64,000 bases of DNA from Pedobacter sp. MR2016-24 (GTDB lineage: Bacteria > Bacteroidota > Bacteroidia > Sphingobacteriales > Sphingobacteriaceae): assembly GCF_026239655.1 (NCBI RefSeq), contig NZ_JAPIVO010000008.1, positions 186,001-250,000 of the forward strand, read 5' to 3'. Each line of letters begins with the position of its first letter. Position 1 is the stretch's first letter. A model generated the notes under the pieces. That model made no database searches. It was not told the origin of the DNA and was given only the letters and a program-made list of their open reading frames with translations. This document shows, one piece after another, positions 44,562 through 53,100 of the stretch. Both the position numbers and the translations under genes were made by a program.

Positions 44562-45680
44562 TTAAAGTATTTTGGAAAGCTTTGCTCCCAGCTCTTCGCC
44601 TCTCAGGTTTTTTCCAATGATTTTTCCTGTCGGGTCCAGCAGGAAGTTAGCAGGAATCGCATTGATATGGAACAGCTGTGTTGCATAACTTCCCCATCCC
44701 CTCAGATCAGAAACCTGCTCCCAGTTGAGGCCATCTTTTGCAATAGCATCCGCCCAGTTCTTCCTGGCATCCTCACCGCCATCCAGCGAAACACCAAGGA
44801 TGGTGAAATTTTTAGATTTATACTGTTCGTAGTTTTTTACCACGTTTGGATTTTCCTGTCTGCAGGGGATGCACCAGCTGGCCCAAAAATCTACCAGCAC
44901 ATACTTTCCTTTGAAAGAGGATAAACTTACATCTTCTCCTTTCGGATTTTTGAAAGTGAAATCCGGCGCCATATTACCGATGTCGAGCACCTTAGCTTTT
45001 CCAATTGAAGACAGGTAAGCTTCCCCGGCTTTTGAAGTTCTGATTTCAGGGCTTAAAGTATTGAACAAAGTACTGGCCTTTTCAGGACTTGACTCAGGAC
45101 GAAAAGTAACCCTTAACAAATTAAGACTCACCAATGAGTTGGGATGATTTTTAATAAATTTCTCCTCAGCCTGTTCTTTTGACAGCATCAGGTCTTTAAG
45201 CAACTGCGCATTTTTGGCATCATCCGGAGTGTTGACTTTCGCTTTTCTGAAAGCGGCTTGTAATGCTGCTTCTTGTTTCACAAATGGAGCTAAGAGATCC
45301 ACCATTTCCTGCTGGTCATGATTTAACGGAGTACCTCCCACTCTTGCCCTGAACATGGAATCGGGAGTACTGAATTCAATATGACCATTCTCCAGGTAAA
45401 CTCCAGTCTGATCAGGACTTGGGCTTGAAAATAATTTTTCTCTCGCCGGACTAACCATCACATATGCTTTCATGGGGACAGAAACAACGCCTTTGAGGCT
45501 GAACTGGCCATCAGGCTGCACAGCGGCAGAGTCAAACTTCATTCTTCCGGATTCCTGGTAAACCACATAGGCCGTAGTGGGTAATCTGACTTTAGCTATA
45601 GTGCCGTTAATGGTATATTTTTGCTGTGCAAAAGCGGCAAAGGGCACTGCAGCCAGCAGCATAACAATCACTTTTTTCAT
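44562..45680 (-). CDS. DUF4369-TlpA redoxin, active site WCIPC
   Basis: 372 residues. Signal peptide 1-19 (ending FAQQ). N-terminal DUF4369-type beta domain about 20-115, helical linker 120-225, and a C-terminal TlpA-like thioredoxin fold from about 233. The active site is C270-I-P-C273 in DFWASWCIPCRQENP, cis-Pro P343 is in NAIPANFLLDP, and the tail is RGEELGAKL. It is the closest paralogue of the 47752-48870 protein, with domain positions identical to the residue. A periplasmic disulfide reductase or isomerase activity is expected. The Ile-Pro dipeptide is unusual among the five redoxins of the operon. Confidence 0.87.
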   Translation of the reverse strand: MKKVIVMLLAAVPFAAFAQQKYTINGTIAKVRLPTTAYVVYQESGRMKFDSAAVQPDGQFSLKGVVSVPMKAYVMVSPAREKLFSSPSPDQTGVYLENGHIEFSTPDSMFRARVGGTPLNHDQQEMVDLLAPFVKQEAALQAAFRKAKVNTPDDAKNAQLLKDLMLSKEQAEEKFIKNHPNSLVSLNLLRVTFRPESSPEKASTLFNTLSPEIRTSKAGEAYLSSIGKAKVLDIGNMAPDFTFKNPKGEDVSLSSFKGKYVLVDFWASWCIPCRQENPNVVKNYEQYKSKNFTILGVSLDGGEDARKNWADAIAKDGLNWEQVSDLRGWGSYATQLFHINAIPANFLLDPTGKIIGKNLRGEELGAKLSKIL

Positions 45681-45717
45681 GAGAATATTTGTTTTTTATC
45701 GGTTATGAAAGATGCAG

Positions 45718-46794
45718 TTACATGAACAATTCCTTTAGTTTATTATCCAGCGCTATTCCTCTTAAATCTTTAGCCACGATATTTCCCTGAGGGTCAATCA
45801 GCAAAGTGCTGGGTACGCCATTTATTCCATAATAAACCCTCAGGTCATCGTCCCAGCCTTTCAAATCGCAGACTTGTGCCCAGGGCATTTGATGTGCAGC
45901 TAAAGCAGCCAGCCAACGGTCTTTATCCCCGGGATCATCTACGGAAATGCTTAAAACTGTAAAATTGTGATCTTTAAAAGTGTTGTAAGTTCTGATGAGA
46001 TTCGGAATTTCTCTGCGGCAGGGTGCACACCAGCTTGCCCAAAAATCCACTAACACATATTTACCTTTATAAGCAGAAAAGCTAAGCGGATTCCCCTTAT
46101 CGTCTTTCTTCGTGAAGGCCATTACCTTTTCACCTACGGCACTGCGTTTCAGGATGACCAAACGATCTGCAATACGCTGACCTTCGGCAGTAGATTTCAT
46201 TTTTTCACTCATCTGGTCATACATTTTCAAAATGTCTTCATAATTGCCCAATCGGCTATATTCAGTGATCAGGTTTAAACTGAAAGCACTTTGCGTATGT
46301 GCTGCAATATAATTCTTGCCCAGCATGTCCTTCTGCCCGCTAATCGCTGCGAGCTTTTCGTCCAGCACCAATTTTTCCTTCCCGGTCAGTGTAAGGGATT
46401 CATGGAAAATACGATTTTCCTCCTCTACTAATGGCTTCATTGATTTGGCATAAGCTACAGCTTCATCATTTGTTTTGGATCCGGTTATGACAAGCTGCTC
46501 TAAAGAATCTCTGCTCCCCTTAACCGTCATCATTCCTGGCTCTATGAACATATAGACAGCTCTGCCGGGGAAAATCATCGTTATTTTTTGCGCTTCAGTT
46601 ACCGGTGCCTTCCAGGTAAATTTCCCGTTCGTAACTTTCAAAGTGACAGATTTGGAAACTTTACCTTCGTAGTATTGGATGAGCACACTTGAATTGCCCA
46701 GCGCGCTAAGCTCGCCGTGGACCTGAACCTGACTAAACAAAGTTTCTGTAAAGCCAATAAACAGGACAAAGGTGATGATAAAAAAATGTTTCAT
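45718..46794 (-). CDS. DUF4369-TlpA redoxin, active site WCAPC
   Basis: 358 residues, signal peptide 1-21. The N-terminal domain (VHGELSALGNSSVLIQYYEG, about 25-105) is more divergent than in the other copies. A helical linker spans 110-215, then the thioredoxin fold with C256-A-P-C259 in DFWASWCAPCRREIP and a cis-Pro in GINGVPSTLLIDPQG. It begins 17 bp after the trypsin-like protease gene, a likely functional neighbour. Predicted periplasmic thiol-disulfide oxidoreductase; partner unknown. Confidence 0.86.
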   Translation of the reverse strand: MKHFFIITFVLFIGFTETLFSQVQVHGELSALGNSSVLIQYYEGKVSKSVTLKVTNGKFTWKAPVTEAQKITMIFPGRAVYMFIEPGMMTVKGSRDSLEQLVITGSKTNDEAVAYAKSMKPLVEEENRIFHESLTLTGKEKLVLDEKLAAISGQKDMLGKNYIAAHTQSAFSLNLITEYSRLGNYEDILKMYDQMSEKMKSTAEGQRIADRLVILKRSAVGEKVMAFTKKDDKGNPLSFSAYKGKYVLVDFWASWCAPCRREIPNLIRTYNTFKDHNFTVLSISVDDPGDKDRWLAALAAHQMPWAQVCDLKGWDDDLRVYYGINGVPSTLLIDPQGNIVAKDLRGIALDNKLKELFM

Positions 46795-46811
46795 ATTTTT
46801 AAATGTTTAGC

Positions 46812-47702
46812 TTATTTCGATTGAATTAAACGGCGGAGTGACCGCACTGGAATAGTTGTTTTGATGACCATTTGTAAATTTCCCTGTGGCCTTTCCTGCG
46901 CATAGATAGAATGTGTGGTAGAAACCATACCAGCCATATTTCCCCTGTCATCTAAAATAGGTCCGCCACTGGATCCTTTTGCATAATCTGCAGTAATCTC
47001 CATCCTGTCACCCATCGGACCAATTTTATGTTGTGCAGTATTACGTGCCACAACACCTTTACTGTAATAATACAAGTATTCGTTCGGGTTGGTCAGGGTA
47101 TGAACGGTTTCTCCAACGCCCAGCTCAGTACCTAATGGTATGGTACTCAGACGCACCTTACCGGTGTTGATCTTAAATACCGCAGCATCTGCCATTTCAT
47201 TGTAGGCCAATACCTTTTCAATAGGAAAAACCTCACCTTTTAAATTCACCAGAAAAGTGATACTATCATTAACCGGCAGTGTTGCATCAGCTTGTATAAA
47301 ATTCATAAATACATGCCAGTTGGACACACACATACCATCTGCCGTGATCGCCGTAGCCGTTGCATGAAGCTGTATCTTTTCACGCTGTCCTTCGGAAGCC
47401 TTAAAATATTTGCAGACCATCAGCACACCATTTTTTCGGGTTTTTACAATCTGCGGACCTGTCATTTCCCTTGTACCTGGTTTGTCGAGTGATGGTATAT
47501 CTGCCTTCGCATCAAAAGGCAGCGTCAGTGTTTGTTTTCTCAGTTCCGCTGAGCTCATAAAGGTTGTTTTTAGCTGCGCAGCTTTAAGATTTTTAAGTAC
47601 GTTGCCTAACAGTTCATCGTAGTCGACATAAATATCTTCCTTTTCATTTTGCGCATAAAGGGTAAATGGAGAAGATAACAGCAGTATAAAAAGGGGAGTC
47701 AT
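46812..47702 (-). CDS. Trypsin-like (S1/DegP-type) exported serine protease
   Basis: The start at 47702 gives a clean signal peptide (MTPLFILLLSSPFTLYAQ) with AAGGGGG-like SD sequence 8 nt upstream; ATGs at 47744 and 47747 would add 14-15 residues. The triad is visible: H130 in CVSNWHVFM, D172 in EMADAAVFK and S245 in AKGSSGGPILDD. There is no PDZ domain, so it is not a full DegP. The N-terminal 80 residues are a helical extension. It is inserted between two redoxin genes in the same operon and is probably a periplasmic or surface endoprotease supplying peptides or activating a partner; inference from context. Confidence 0.82.
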   Translation of the reverse strand: MTPLFILLLSSPFTLYAQNEKEDIYVDYDELLGNVLKNLKAAQLKTTFMSSAELRKQTLTLPFDAKADIPSLDKPGTREMTGPQIVKTRKNGVLMVCKYFKASEGQREKIQLHATATAITADGMCVSNWHVFMNFIQADATLPVNDSITFLVNLKGEVFPIEKVLAYNEMADAAVFKINTGKVRLSTIPLGTELGVGETVHTLTNPNEYLYYYSKGVVARNTAQHKIGPMGDRMEITADYAKGSSGGPILDDRGNMAGMVSTTHSIYAQERPQGNLQMVIKTTIPVRSLRRLIQSK

Positions 47703-47751
47703 AATGACCCCCTTAATTTTTAACCCTAAACGGCATAGATTCATCATGATC

Positions 47752-48870
47752 CTAAAGTATAGCTGATAGTTTTGCTTCCAGTTCTTCGCCACGCAGATCT
47801 CTGCCAATGATTTTTCCTGTTGGATCTAACAAAAAGTTAGCAGGTACCGCAGTGATATGAAAAAGTTTAACGGCATAACTTTCCCAGCCCTGCAGGTCAG
47901 ATACCTGTTCCCAGGTCAGTTTGTCTTTTGCAATCGCTTCCATCCATTTTTGCTTTGCATTTTCTCCTCCATCTAATGAGACGCCAAGCACGGTAAAGTT
48001 TTTCGCTTTGTACTTTTCAAATGCTTTGACCACATTAGGATTCTCTCTTCTGCAAGGCCCGCACCAGCTGGCCCAGAAATCTACGAGCACATATTTACCT
48101 TTGAACGAGTTCAGGCTAACGTCCTGATTTTTGGTATTCTTCAAAGTAAAATCCGGTGCCATATTTCCAACAGTTAATCCTTTGGCTTTTTCCAGTTTTT
48201 CTGCATAAGCTCTTCCAAAGGTGGTAGCCTGCAGTTCGGGACTTAAACCGTTGAACAATTCAGTAGATTTTTCAAGGTATTGGTCCGGATTAAATGCAGC
48301 ACGCAGCAAGTTCAGGCTCACCAGTGAATTTTTATGATTTTCTATAAAACCTGCCTGTATCTGCAGTTTTGCCATGGCCATCGACTCAAATACCTGCTGC
48401 AGTTGCGCCTGTTCGCCGGCATTGCCTTCGGCTTTCTTGAAATCTGCATTTAACTGCGTTTCAGTTTTCTTAAAAGGTGCCAGCAAGGTGATCATCTCCT
48501 GCTGATCTTTATTCAATTGCGTACCGCCTACATTCGCTCTGAACAAAGAGTCAGGACTGCTTATCTCTATCGTTCCGTTTTCTAGATAAATACCAACCTG
48601 GTCAGGATTGGGTCTGGAATTAAGCTTTTCACCATTTTGTCCGAGCATCACAAAGGCTTTCATTGGATTGGAAACAGTTCCTTTTATCGTGAATTTACCA
48701 TTTGGTGCCACCACAGTAGAATCAAAATTCATTTTTCCTTTTTCCTGGTAAACAACATATACCGTTGCAGGAAATTTCACTTTGGTAACTGTTCCGTTAA
48801 TAGTGTACTGTTGTTGCGCTGCAGCGGCAAAAGGTAATGCTGCCAGCAGCGTGATCATTGCTTTTTTCAT
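47752..48870 (-). CDS. DUF4369-TlpA redoxin, active site WCGPC
   Basis: 372 residues. Signal peptide 1-19, DUF4369-type domain 20-115, helical linker, TlpA fold from 233. C270-G-P-C273 in DFWASWCGPCRRENP, followed by SLDGGENAKQKWMEAIAKD and VPANFLLDPTGKIIGRDLRG. It is a close paralogue of the WCIPC protein (same length, same residue numbers), so the pair arose by local duplication with the protease and WCAPC genes between them. Predicted periplasmic. Confidence 0.88.
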   Translation of the reverse strand: MKKAMITLLAALPFAAAAQQQYTINGTVTKVKFPATVYVVYQEKGKMNFDSTVVAPNGKFTIKGTVSNPMKAFVMLGQNGEKLNSRPNPDQVGIYLENGTIEISSPDSLFRANVGGTQLNKDQQEMITLLAPFKKTETQLNADFKKAEGNAGEQAQLQQVFESMAMAKLQIQAGFIENHKNSLVSLNLLRAAFNPDQYLEKSTELFNGLSPELQATTFGRAYAEKLEKAKGLTVGNMAPDFTLKNTKNQDVSLNSFKGKYVLVDFWASWCGPCRRENPNVVKAFEKYKAKNFTVLGVSLDGGENAKQKWMEAIAKDKLTWEQVSDLQGWESYAVKLFHITAVPANFLLDPTGKIIGRDLRGEELEAKLSAIL

Positions 48871-48940
48871 TTGTTGTTTTTGTTTGATTGTGTTAGAAAA
48901 TTGCGCACGCTACCGGGTAGCCATGCGCAGATTGGAGGTA

Positions 48941-50068
48941 TTATAAAAAGAGCGTTTTTAGTTTTTGATTCAGTTCATCTCCGCGTAAATCGCGGGCGAT
49001 GATCTTTCCAGTCGGGTCGATCAGAAAATTCGCAGGTATCTCATTTACTTTATACAACTGTGCAACCGGACTTTCCCAGCCCTGCAGTTCAGATACCTGT
49101 TCCCAATTCAAACCATCTTTGGCAATTGCGTCCATCCACAGTTTTTTACTGTTTGCTCCTCCATCGAGCGATACACCCAGCACAGTGAAATTCTTATTTT
49201 TAAACTGCTCAAAAGAAGCAACCAGGTTAGGGTTTTCTTTCCGGCAGGGACCACACCAGCTGGCCCAAAAATCTACCAGTACGTATTTACCCCTGAAAGA
49301 AGCAAGTGAGACAGGTATATCTTTTGTGTTTTTGATGGTGAAGTCCGGCGCCAGACTGCCTACTTCAACTGATTTGGCATCTTTTAATGCGTTTTTGTAG
49401 GTCAGGCCATTTACGGAATTTTGTACATCCGGACTTAAGCTAATGAACAGTTTACGGGCTCTGGTCATATCTTTCCCCGGATCAATATTCGCAAACAGCA
49501 GGCTTAAACTCACGAGTGAATTGGAGTGGTCTTTAACAAAAGTTTCTATCGCTTCGATTCTGCGGGTTTCAAGCTTTACATAATCTGATTTGATTTTCTC
49601 CTGCTCCGTATCATTGCCTTTAGCAAGATCATACTCCGCCACCATAGCTCTGGTTGTTTTTTTGAAAGGCGCAAGCAGATCCACCATCTGCTGCTGCTCT
49701 TCGTTCAGTTTTGTACCACCTACCCTGGCATGCACCAGTGAGTCGGCAGTAGTAACTGTCACATTACCATTTTCAAGGAATACCGCCACCTGGTCCTGAT
49801 CGGTCATATCTTTGATTGTAACGCCGGTATGGCTCAGTAAAACAAATGCTTTCATCTTAGTTTTCTGTGTGCCTTTAAAGACAAACTGTTTACCGGTTAA
49901 AACTGCAGAATCCTGTTTCACTTCCTGATTGACTTTGTAGTTGAGGTAAGCTTTCGCAGTAGGGGCAACATTTTTCACATTTACCCTGATCGTATAATTC
50001 TCCTGCGCCATCGCCGTAAAGGGCAATACTGCGAGCAGCGTAATAATGGATTTGTTCATGCTATTCAT
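48941..50068 (-). CDS. DUF4369-TlpA redoxin, active site WCGPC (second copy)
   Basis: 375 residues; the second ATG at 50059 (MNKSIITLL) is an equally good start. Signal peptide ends at AMAQE (about 22). DUF4369-type domain about 25-118, linker 120-235, TlpA fold with C272-G-P-C275 and cis-Pro in NEIPANFLIDPTG. It starts 14 bp after the short redoxin. It is more divergent from the other two GP/IP copies in the N-terminal part, but shares GGTKLNEEQQQMVDLLAPFK with them. Confidence 0.87.
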   Translation of the reverse strand: MNSMNKSIITLLAVLPFTAMAQENYTIRVNVKNVAPTAKAYLNYKVNQEVKQDSAVLTGKQFVFKGTQKTKMKAFVLLSHTGVTIKDMTDQDQVAVFLENGNVTVTTADSLVHARVGGTKLNEEQQQMVDLLAPFKKTTRAMVAEYDLAKGNDTEQEKIKSDYVKLETRRIEAIETFVKDHSNSLVSLSLLFANIDPGKDMTRARKLFISLSPDVQNSVNGLTYKNALKDAKSVEVGSLAPDFTIKNTKDIPVSLASFRGKYVLVDFWASWCGPCRKENPNLVASFEQFKNKNFTVLGVSLDGGANSKKLWMDAIAKDGLNWEQVSELQGWESPVAQLYKVNEIPANFLIDPTGKIIARDLRGDELNQKLKTLFL

Positions 50069-50082
50069 AGATTTTTGGTGTA

Positions 50083-50616
50083 TTAAATTCCTTTCAGCTG
50101 ATTCAGTTCCTGCTCAAGTTCGGGGTGTGAAGGCATAGTTGCATTCAGCTTCAGCACCCTGCCGCTTTTATCCAATAGAATAAAACGGGGAATGGTATTG
50201 ATTCCAAAAACCTGCTCAAACACCTTGTCTCTCACCATCCATTGTATGCCGGGCATATTCGGTCCCTTCCATCTCCATTCATGTGTATCTATAGAGATCC
50301 TCACAAATGTGATGGCCTTGTTTTTCATCTTCTCTTCCAGGGCAAGGAGGTACGGCTGCTGTATACGGCATGGGTAACACCAGGATGCCCATACATCAAT
50401 AAGTACATACTTTCCTTTGAGGTCACTCAGTCGCATATCATTCCCCACATGCCCGGTGGTATCTCTGAATACAATATCCGGGACTTCATCACCTACCTTC
50501 AGCCGCGTGGTATCTACAGTAGTTTTTTGTTTCGCCTCTACAGAGGTCTCTTTACTATTTCCGCTAAACAGCAGGGCTGATAGGGAGGCTACGACAATCA
50601 TTGTAGTTTTTAACAT
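50083..50616 (-). CDS. Short TlpA-type redoxin, active site WCYPC
   Basis: 177 residues: signal or anchor region 1-20, short linker, then only the TlpA thioredoxin fold (from 40) without a DUF4369 domain. C80-Y-P-C83 in DVWASWCYPCRIQQP, VRISIDTHEW, and cis-Pro in GINTIPRFILLDKSG. The Tyr-Pro dipeptide is close to that of DsbA/ResA-type proteins and differs from the other copies. It is first in the redoxin series, 23 bp after the DUF1735-like lipoprotein gene. Confidence 0.88.
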   Translation of the reverse strand: MLKTTMIVVASLSALLFSGNSKETSVEAKQKTTVDTTRLKVGDEVPDIVFRDTTGHVGNDMRLSDLKGKYVLIDVWASWCYPCRIQQPYLLALEEKMKNKAITFVRISIDTHEWRWKGPNMPGIQWMVRDKVFEQVFGINTIPRFILLDKSGRVLKLNATMPSHPELEQELNQLKGI

Positions 50617-50639
50617 CTTGGTTTCGTTTTTTGTATGAT

Positions 50640-51659
50640 TTAATTGGATATGAAAAATCGGATATATGCCCTGGTAGAATCATTGGCCACTGGTGGTACA
50701 CCATATGACGAACCTGTATAGGTCTTTACCTTCAGCCCCATCACATACCATTGATTTTTCGGAAAATTTGCCTTGTCAGGAAAACGGATCGTTACACTGT
50801 CTTTACTTAATAATAACCTGGCAGGTACGGTCACCAGATCCTTACTCAGGATATAATTGCCGGCAGGCACTGGTGCAGGAGCCGGGTAACCCGGAAATCC
50901 TTCTTTAAGAATCACCTCGTTCACCTCATCATCCGTAAGTGCAACCGCCTGAATGAGGACATCATGTGCAGGAAATAAGGTGTTGAGGGTAAGCCTGAAC
51001 TTTAATGAATCCGGGACTGTACTGTAAGCAGCGCTCAACGCACCATAACCCGTTCTGCCAAAGCTGGTGCCACCAAATACGCTGCCACCATGCATTTTTG
51101 CTTTAAGGTCTCCTTTGGTCACAAATACTTTAAAGAAGAAGAGTGAATATTTTAATTTGGAACCGCTTTTGGCTGATAAGGTAACAGGAATCAGGTAAAT
51201 GGTGCTGTCCTTCAACTGAAGTCCATCATTCAATACCACATACAGTGAATCTGCCGCCTGCGTTGAGCCGGAGGCCAGGGGGAAATTACCCTGATGCGAA
51301 ACCTGAAAAGCTCCTTCTGGAATGGCCGGATTTTTTTCCTGGTACAACTGATTGTACTGGGCTACAAGGGAGGGATCAACTGCAGCTGTGATTTCCTCTG
51401 CAGACTTAGCGGCTTCGGTGAGCACAATAGGTATCCCGACGTAATAGGGTGTGAAATTATAACTTTCGCCATTTAATGCCACCACATTACTGCCCTGCAC
51501 ATAAGAAACCATTCCATTGCCCAATCTGACCTGCAGGTTATCCGCATCACTCAGGTCTTTTTTACAGGAGAAAATTCCTGTACAGATCAGACATACGAGC
51601 ACTGTGCCTTTTAAATTGAAAAGTGAGTGATAGGTGATAGGATATATTTTGTTAGACAT
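50640..51659 (-). CDS. DUF1735-like surface lipoprotein of the SusCD locus
   Basis: 339 residues. Lipoprotein signal with lipobox IFSC (Cys32) followed by KKDLSDAD. Contains a beta-sandwich region (SVxxxVPYY-type NFTPYYVGIPIVLTEAAKSA, then DGLQLKDSTIYLIPVTLSAK) characteristic of DUF1735/BT_3987-type lipoproteins that accompany SusD. The C-terminal half (190-339) is an unassigned beta domain. It is probably surface-exposed and substrate-binding. It is 35 bp downstream of the SusD gene and is part of the operon. Confidence 0.75.
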   Translation of the reverse strand: MSNKIYPITYHSLFNLKGTVLVCLICTGIFSCKKDLSDADNLQVRLGNGMVSYVQGSNVVALNGESYNFTPYYVGIPIVLTEAAKSAEEITAAVDPSLVAQYNQLYQEKNPAIPEGAFQVSHQGNFPLASGSTQAADSLYVVLNDGLQLKDSTIYLIPVTLSAKSGSKLKYSLFFFKVFVTKGDLKAKMHGGSVFGGTSFGRTGYGALSAAYSTVPDSLKFRLTLNTLFPAHDVLIQAVALTDDEVNEVILKEGFPGYPAPAPVPAGNYILSKDLVTVPARLLLSKDSVTIRFPDKANFPKNQWYVMGLKVKTYTGSSYGVPPVANDSTRAYIRFFISN

Positions 51660-51694
51660 GATCTTGATTGAATAAGGATTAAAAATTGCCCCTG

Positions 51695-53095
51695 TTACCT
51701 GGGATTTTGAACAATATTTGGATTGGCCGCAATGACCGTCGGACTGAAAGGAACCAGGTAAAGACCGGATCCTGCGGGAAGTGTTGCGATCGCAGTGCCA
51801 CTGTCGTTAAAGCGTTTAATATCCTGCTTCAATGCGGCGTCTTTATTTAATCTTTTCAGGTCAAATAAACGCAGACCACCGTGGTAAAACAACTCACGTC
51901 GCCTTTCATCCAGTACATAGCCTAAAATGTTGGCTGCGGTGTAAGTACGACTGTCTGTAATATAGGTAGGTAACCTGTTTATCCTTAGTTTAGCCAGCAG
52001 CGCACCAGCCTCGGCAAAAGAGCCGGCACGGGCCAGACATTCTGCCTTGATCAGCATCACCTCAGGCACACCCACACTATGGTCAAAAACCATTGAATTC
52101 CCCGTTGAAAGACGATAAATCGCAGGCGAAAACCTGGAAGCGGATGCAAATTTTTTACTGTACCTCAAATCAGAAGTGGTTAAAGTTGAAGTCAGGCTCG
52201 CGCTCGGCATCAGCGTAGTGGAATAAAACGAGATAAAAGCAAGATCTGTAGTCATCCTCCCCAGCAAAATTTCCGGATTAGGTACCAGGTCTGGCAATTG
52301 CGATGGATTGAAATAGGTACTGAGGCTGTAATTTTGTAAAGAACTTTGCGTCGCCAGTGTAGAATCCGCATAATTCAACGCAGCAGTATAATCACCCTGA
52401 TACAAATATGCTCTTGCCAGCAATGCATAACCTGATGCTTTTCCGGGATGGATAATGTCAACCCCTTTACCCGGTAAATATGGATTGCTGACAGCCGCCT
52501 TCAGGTCGCCAATCACCTGTGCATATACCTGTGCTACGCTGGCCCTTCCCGGCAGGGCATTGGTGCCGGCGGTAGTGACCAATGGCACACCCGGATCTGT
52601 CGCCGAAGTTACTGCATCATAAGCTGCACCATAAGCGTTTACCAGCTGCAGATAATACCAGGCCCTGTTGATCAGGGCCTGCGAAACTACTGTGCTTTTA
52701 TTTTGCGGGGTATTGGAAGCATCATCTGGTGCCGCATCTATCCGGTTAAGAATAATATTCATTTGCAGTATCCTGGAATACGTCGAGTTGTACATCACGT
52801 CAGCATCAGCAGGATTCCAGATGGAACTTTGCCACAGGTAACTCCGCTGGTAATAATTGCTGGCAGTTGCCACCTGCGTATTGGACAAGGTCATGTCATC
52901 GCTCATCAGGTCCAGCAGGAAAAAATGGCAATTGCTTAACGTGTCGCCATTCAGTATTTCCTGAAAATCTTTAACAGTAGTCGGATTGATACTGGTGGAA
53001 GGAGGCGACACATCCAGAAACTTTTTACAGCCTGGTAATACCCACAGTCCGCAAATTACTAAAACAAAAAATATTGATCTTTTATACATCATCAT
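51695..53095 (-). CDS. SusD/RagB-family outer-membrane lipoprotein
   Basis: 466 residues. Lipobox WVLPGC (Cys about 23) then KKFLDVSPP. Body with RAWYYLQLVNAYGAAYDAVT, SGYALLARAYLYQGDYTAAL and the C-terminal SusD block IKAECLARAGSFAEAGALLA, RRRELFYHGGLRLFDLKRLN, ending FSPTVIAANPNIVQNPR. Partner of the SusC-type receptor encoded 5 bp upstream. This SusD belongs to the small type that co-occurs with DUF1735-like and redoxin genes instead of glycosidases. Confidence 0.9.
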   Translation of the reverse strand: MMMYKRSIFFVLVICGLWVLPGCKKFLDVSPPSTSINPTTVKDFQEILNGDTLSNCHFFLLDLMSDDMTLSNTQVATASNYYQRSYLWQSSIWNPADADVMYNSTYSRILQMNIILNRIDAAPDDASNTPQNKSTVVSQALINRAWYYLQLVNAYGAAYDAVTSATDPGVPLVTTAGTNALPGRASVAQVYAQVIGDLKAAVSNPYLPGKGVDIIHPGKASGYALLARAYLYQGDYTAALNYADSTLATQSSLQNYSLSTYFNPSQLPDLVPNPEILLGRMTTDLAFISFYSTTLMPSASLTSTLTTSDLRYSKKFASASRFSPAIYRLSTGNSMVFDHSVGVPEVMLIKAECLARAGSFAEAGALLAKLRINRLPTYITDSRTYTAANILGYVLDERRRELFYHGGLRLFDLKRLNKDAALKQDIKRFNDSGTAIATLPAGSGLYLVPFSPTVIAANPNIVQNPR

Positions 53096-53100
53096 ATTAT

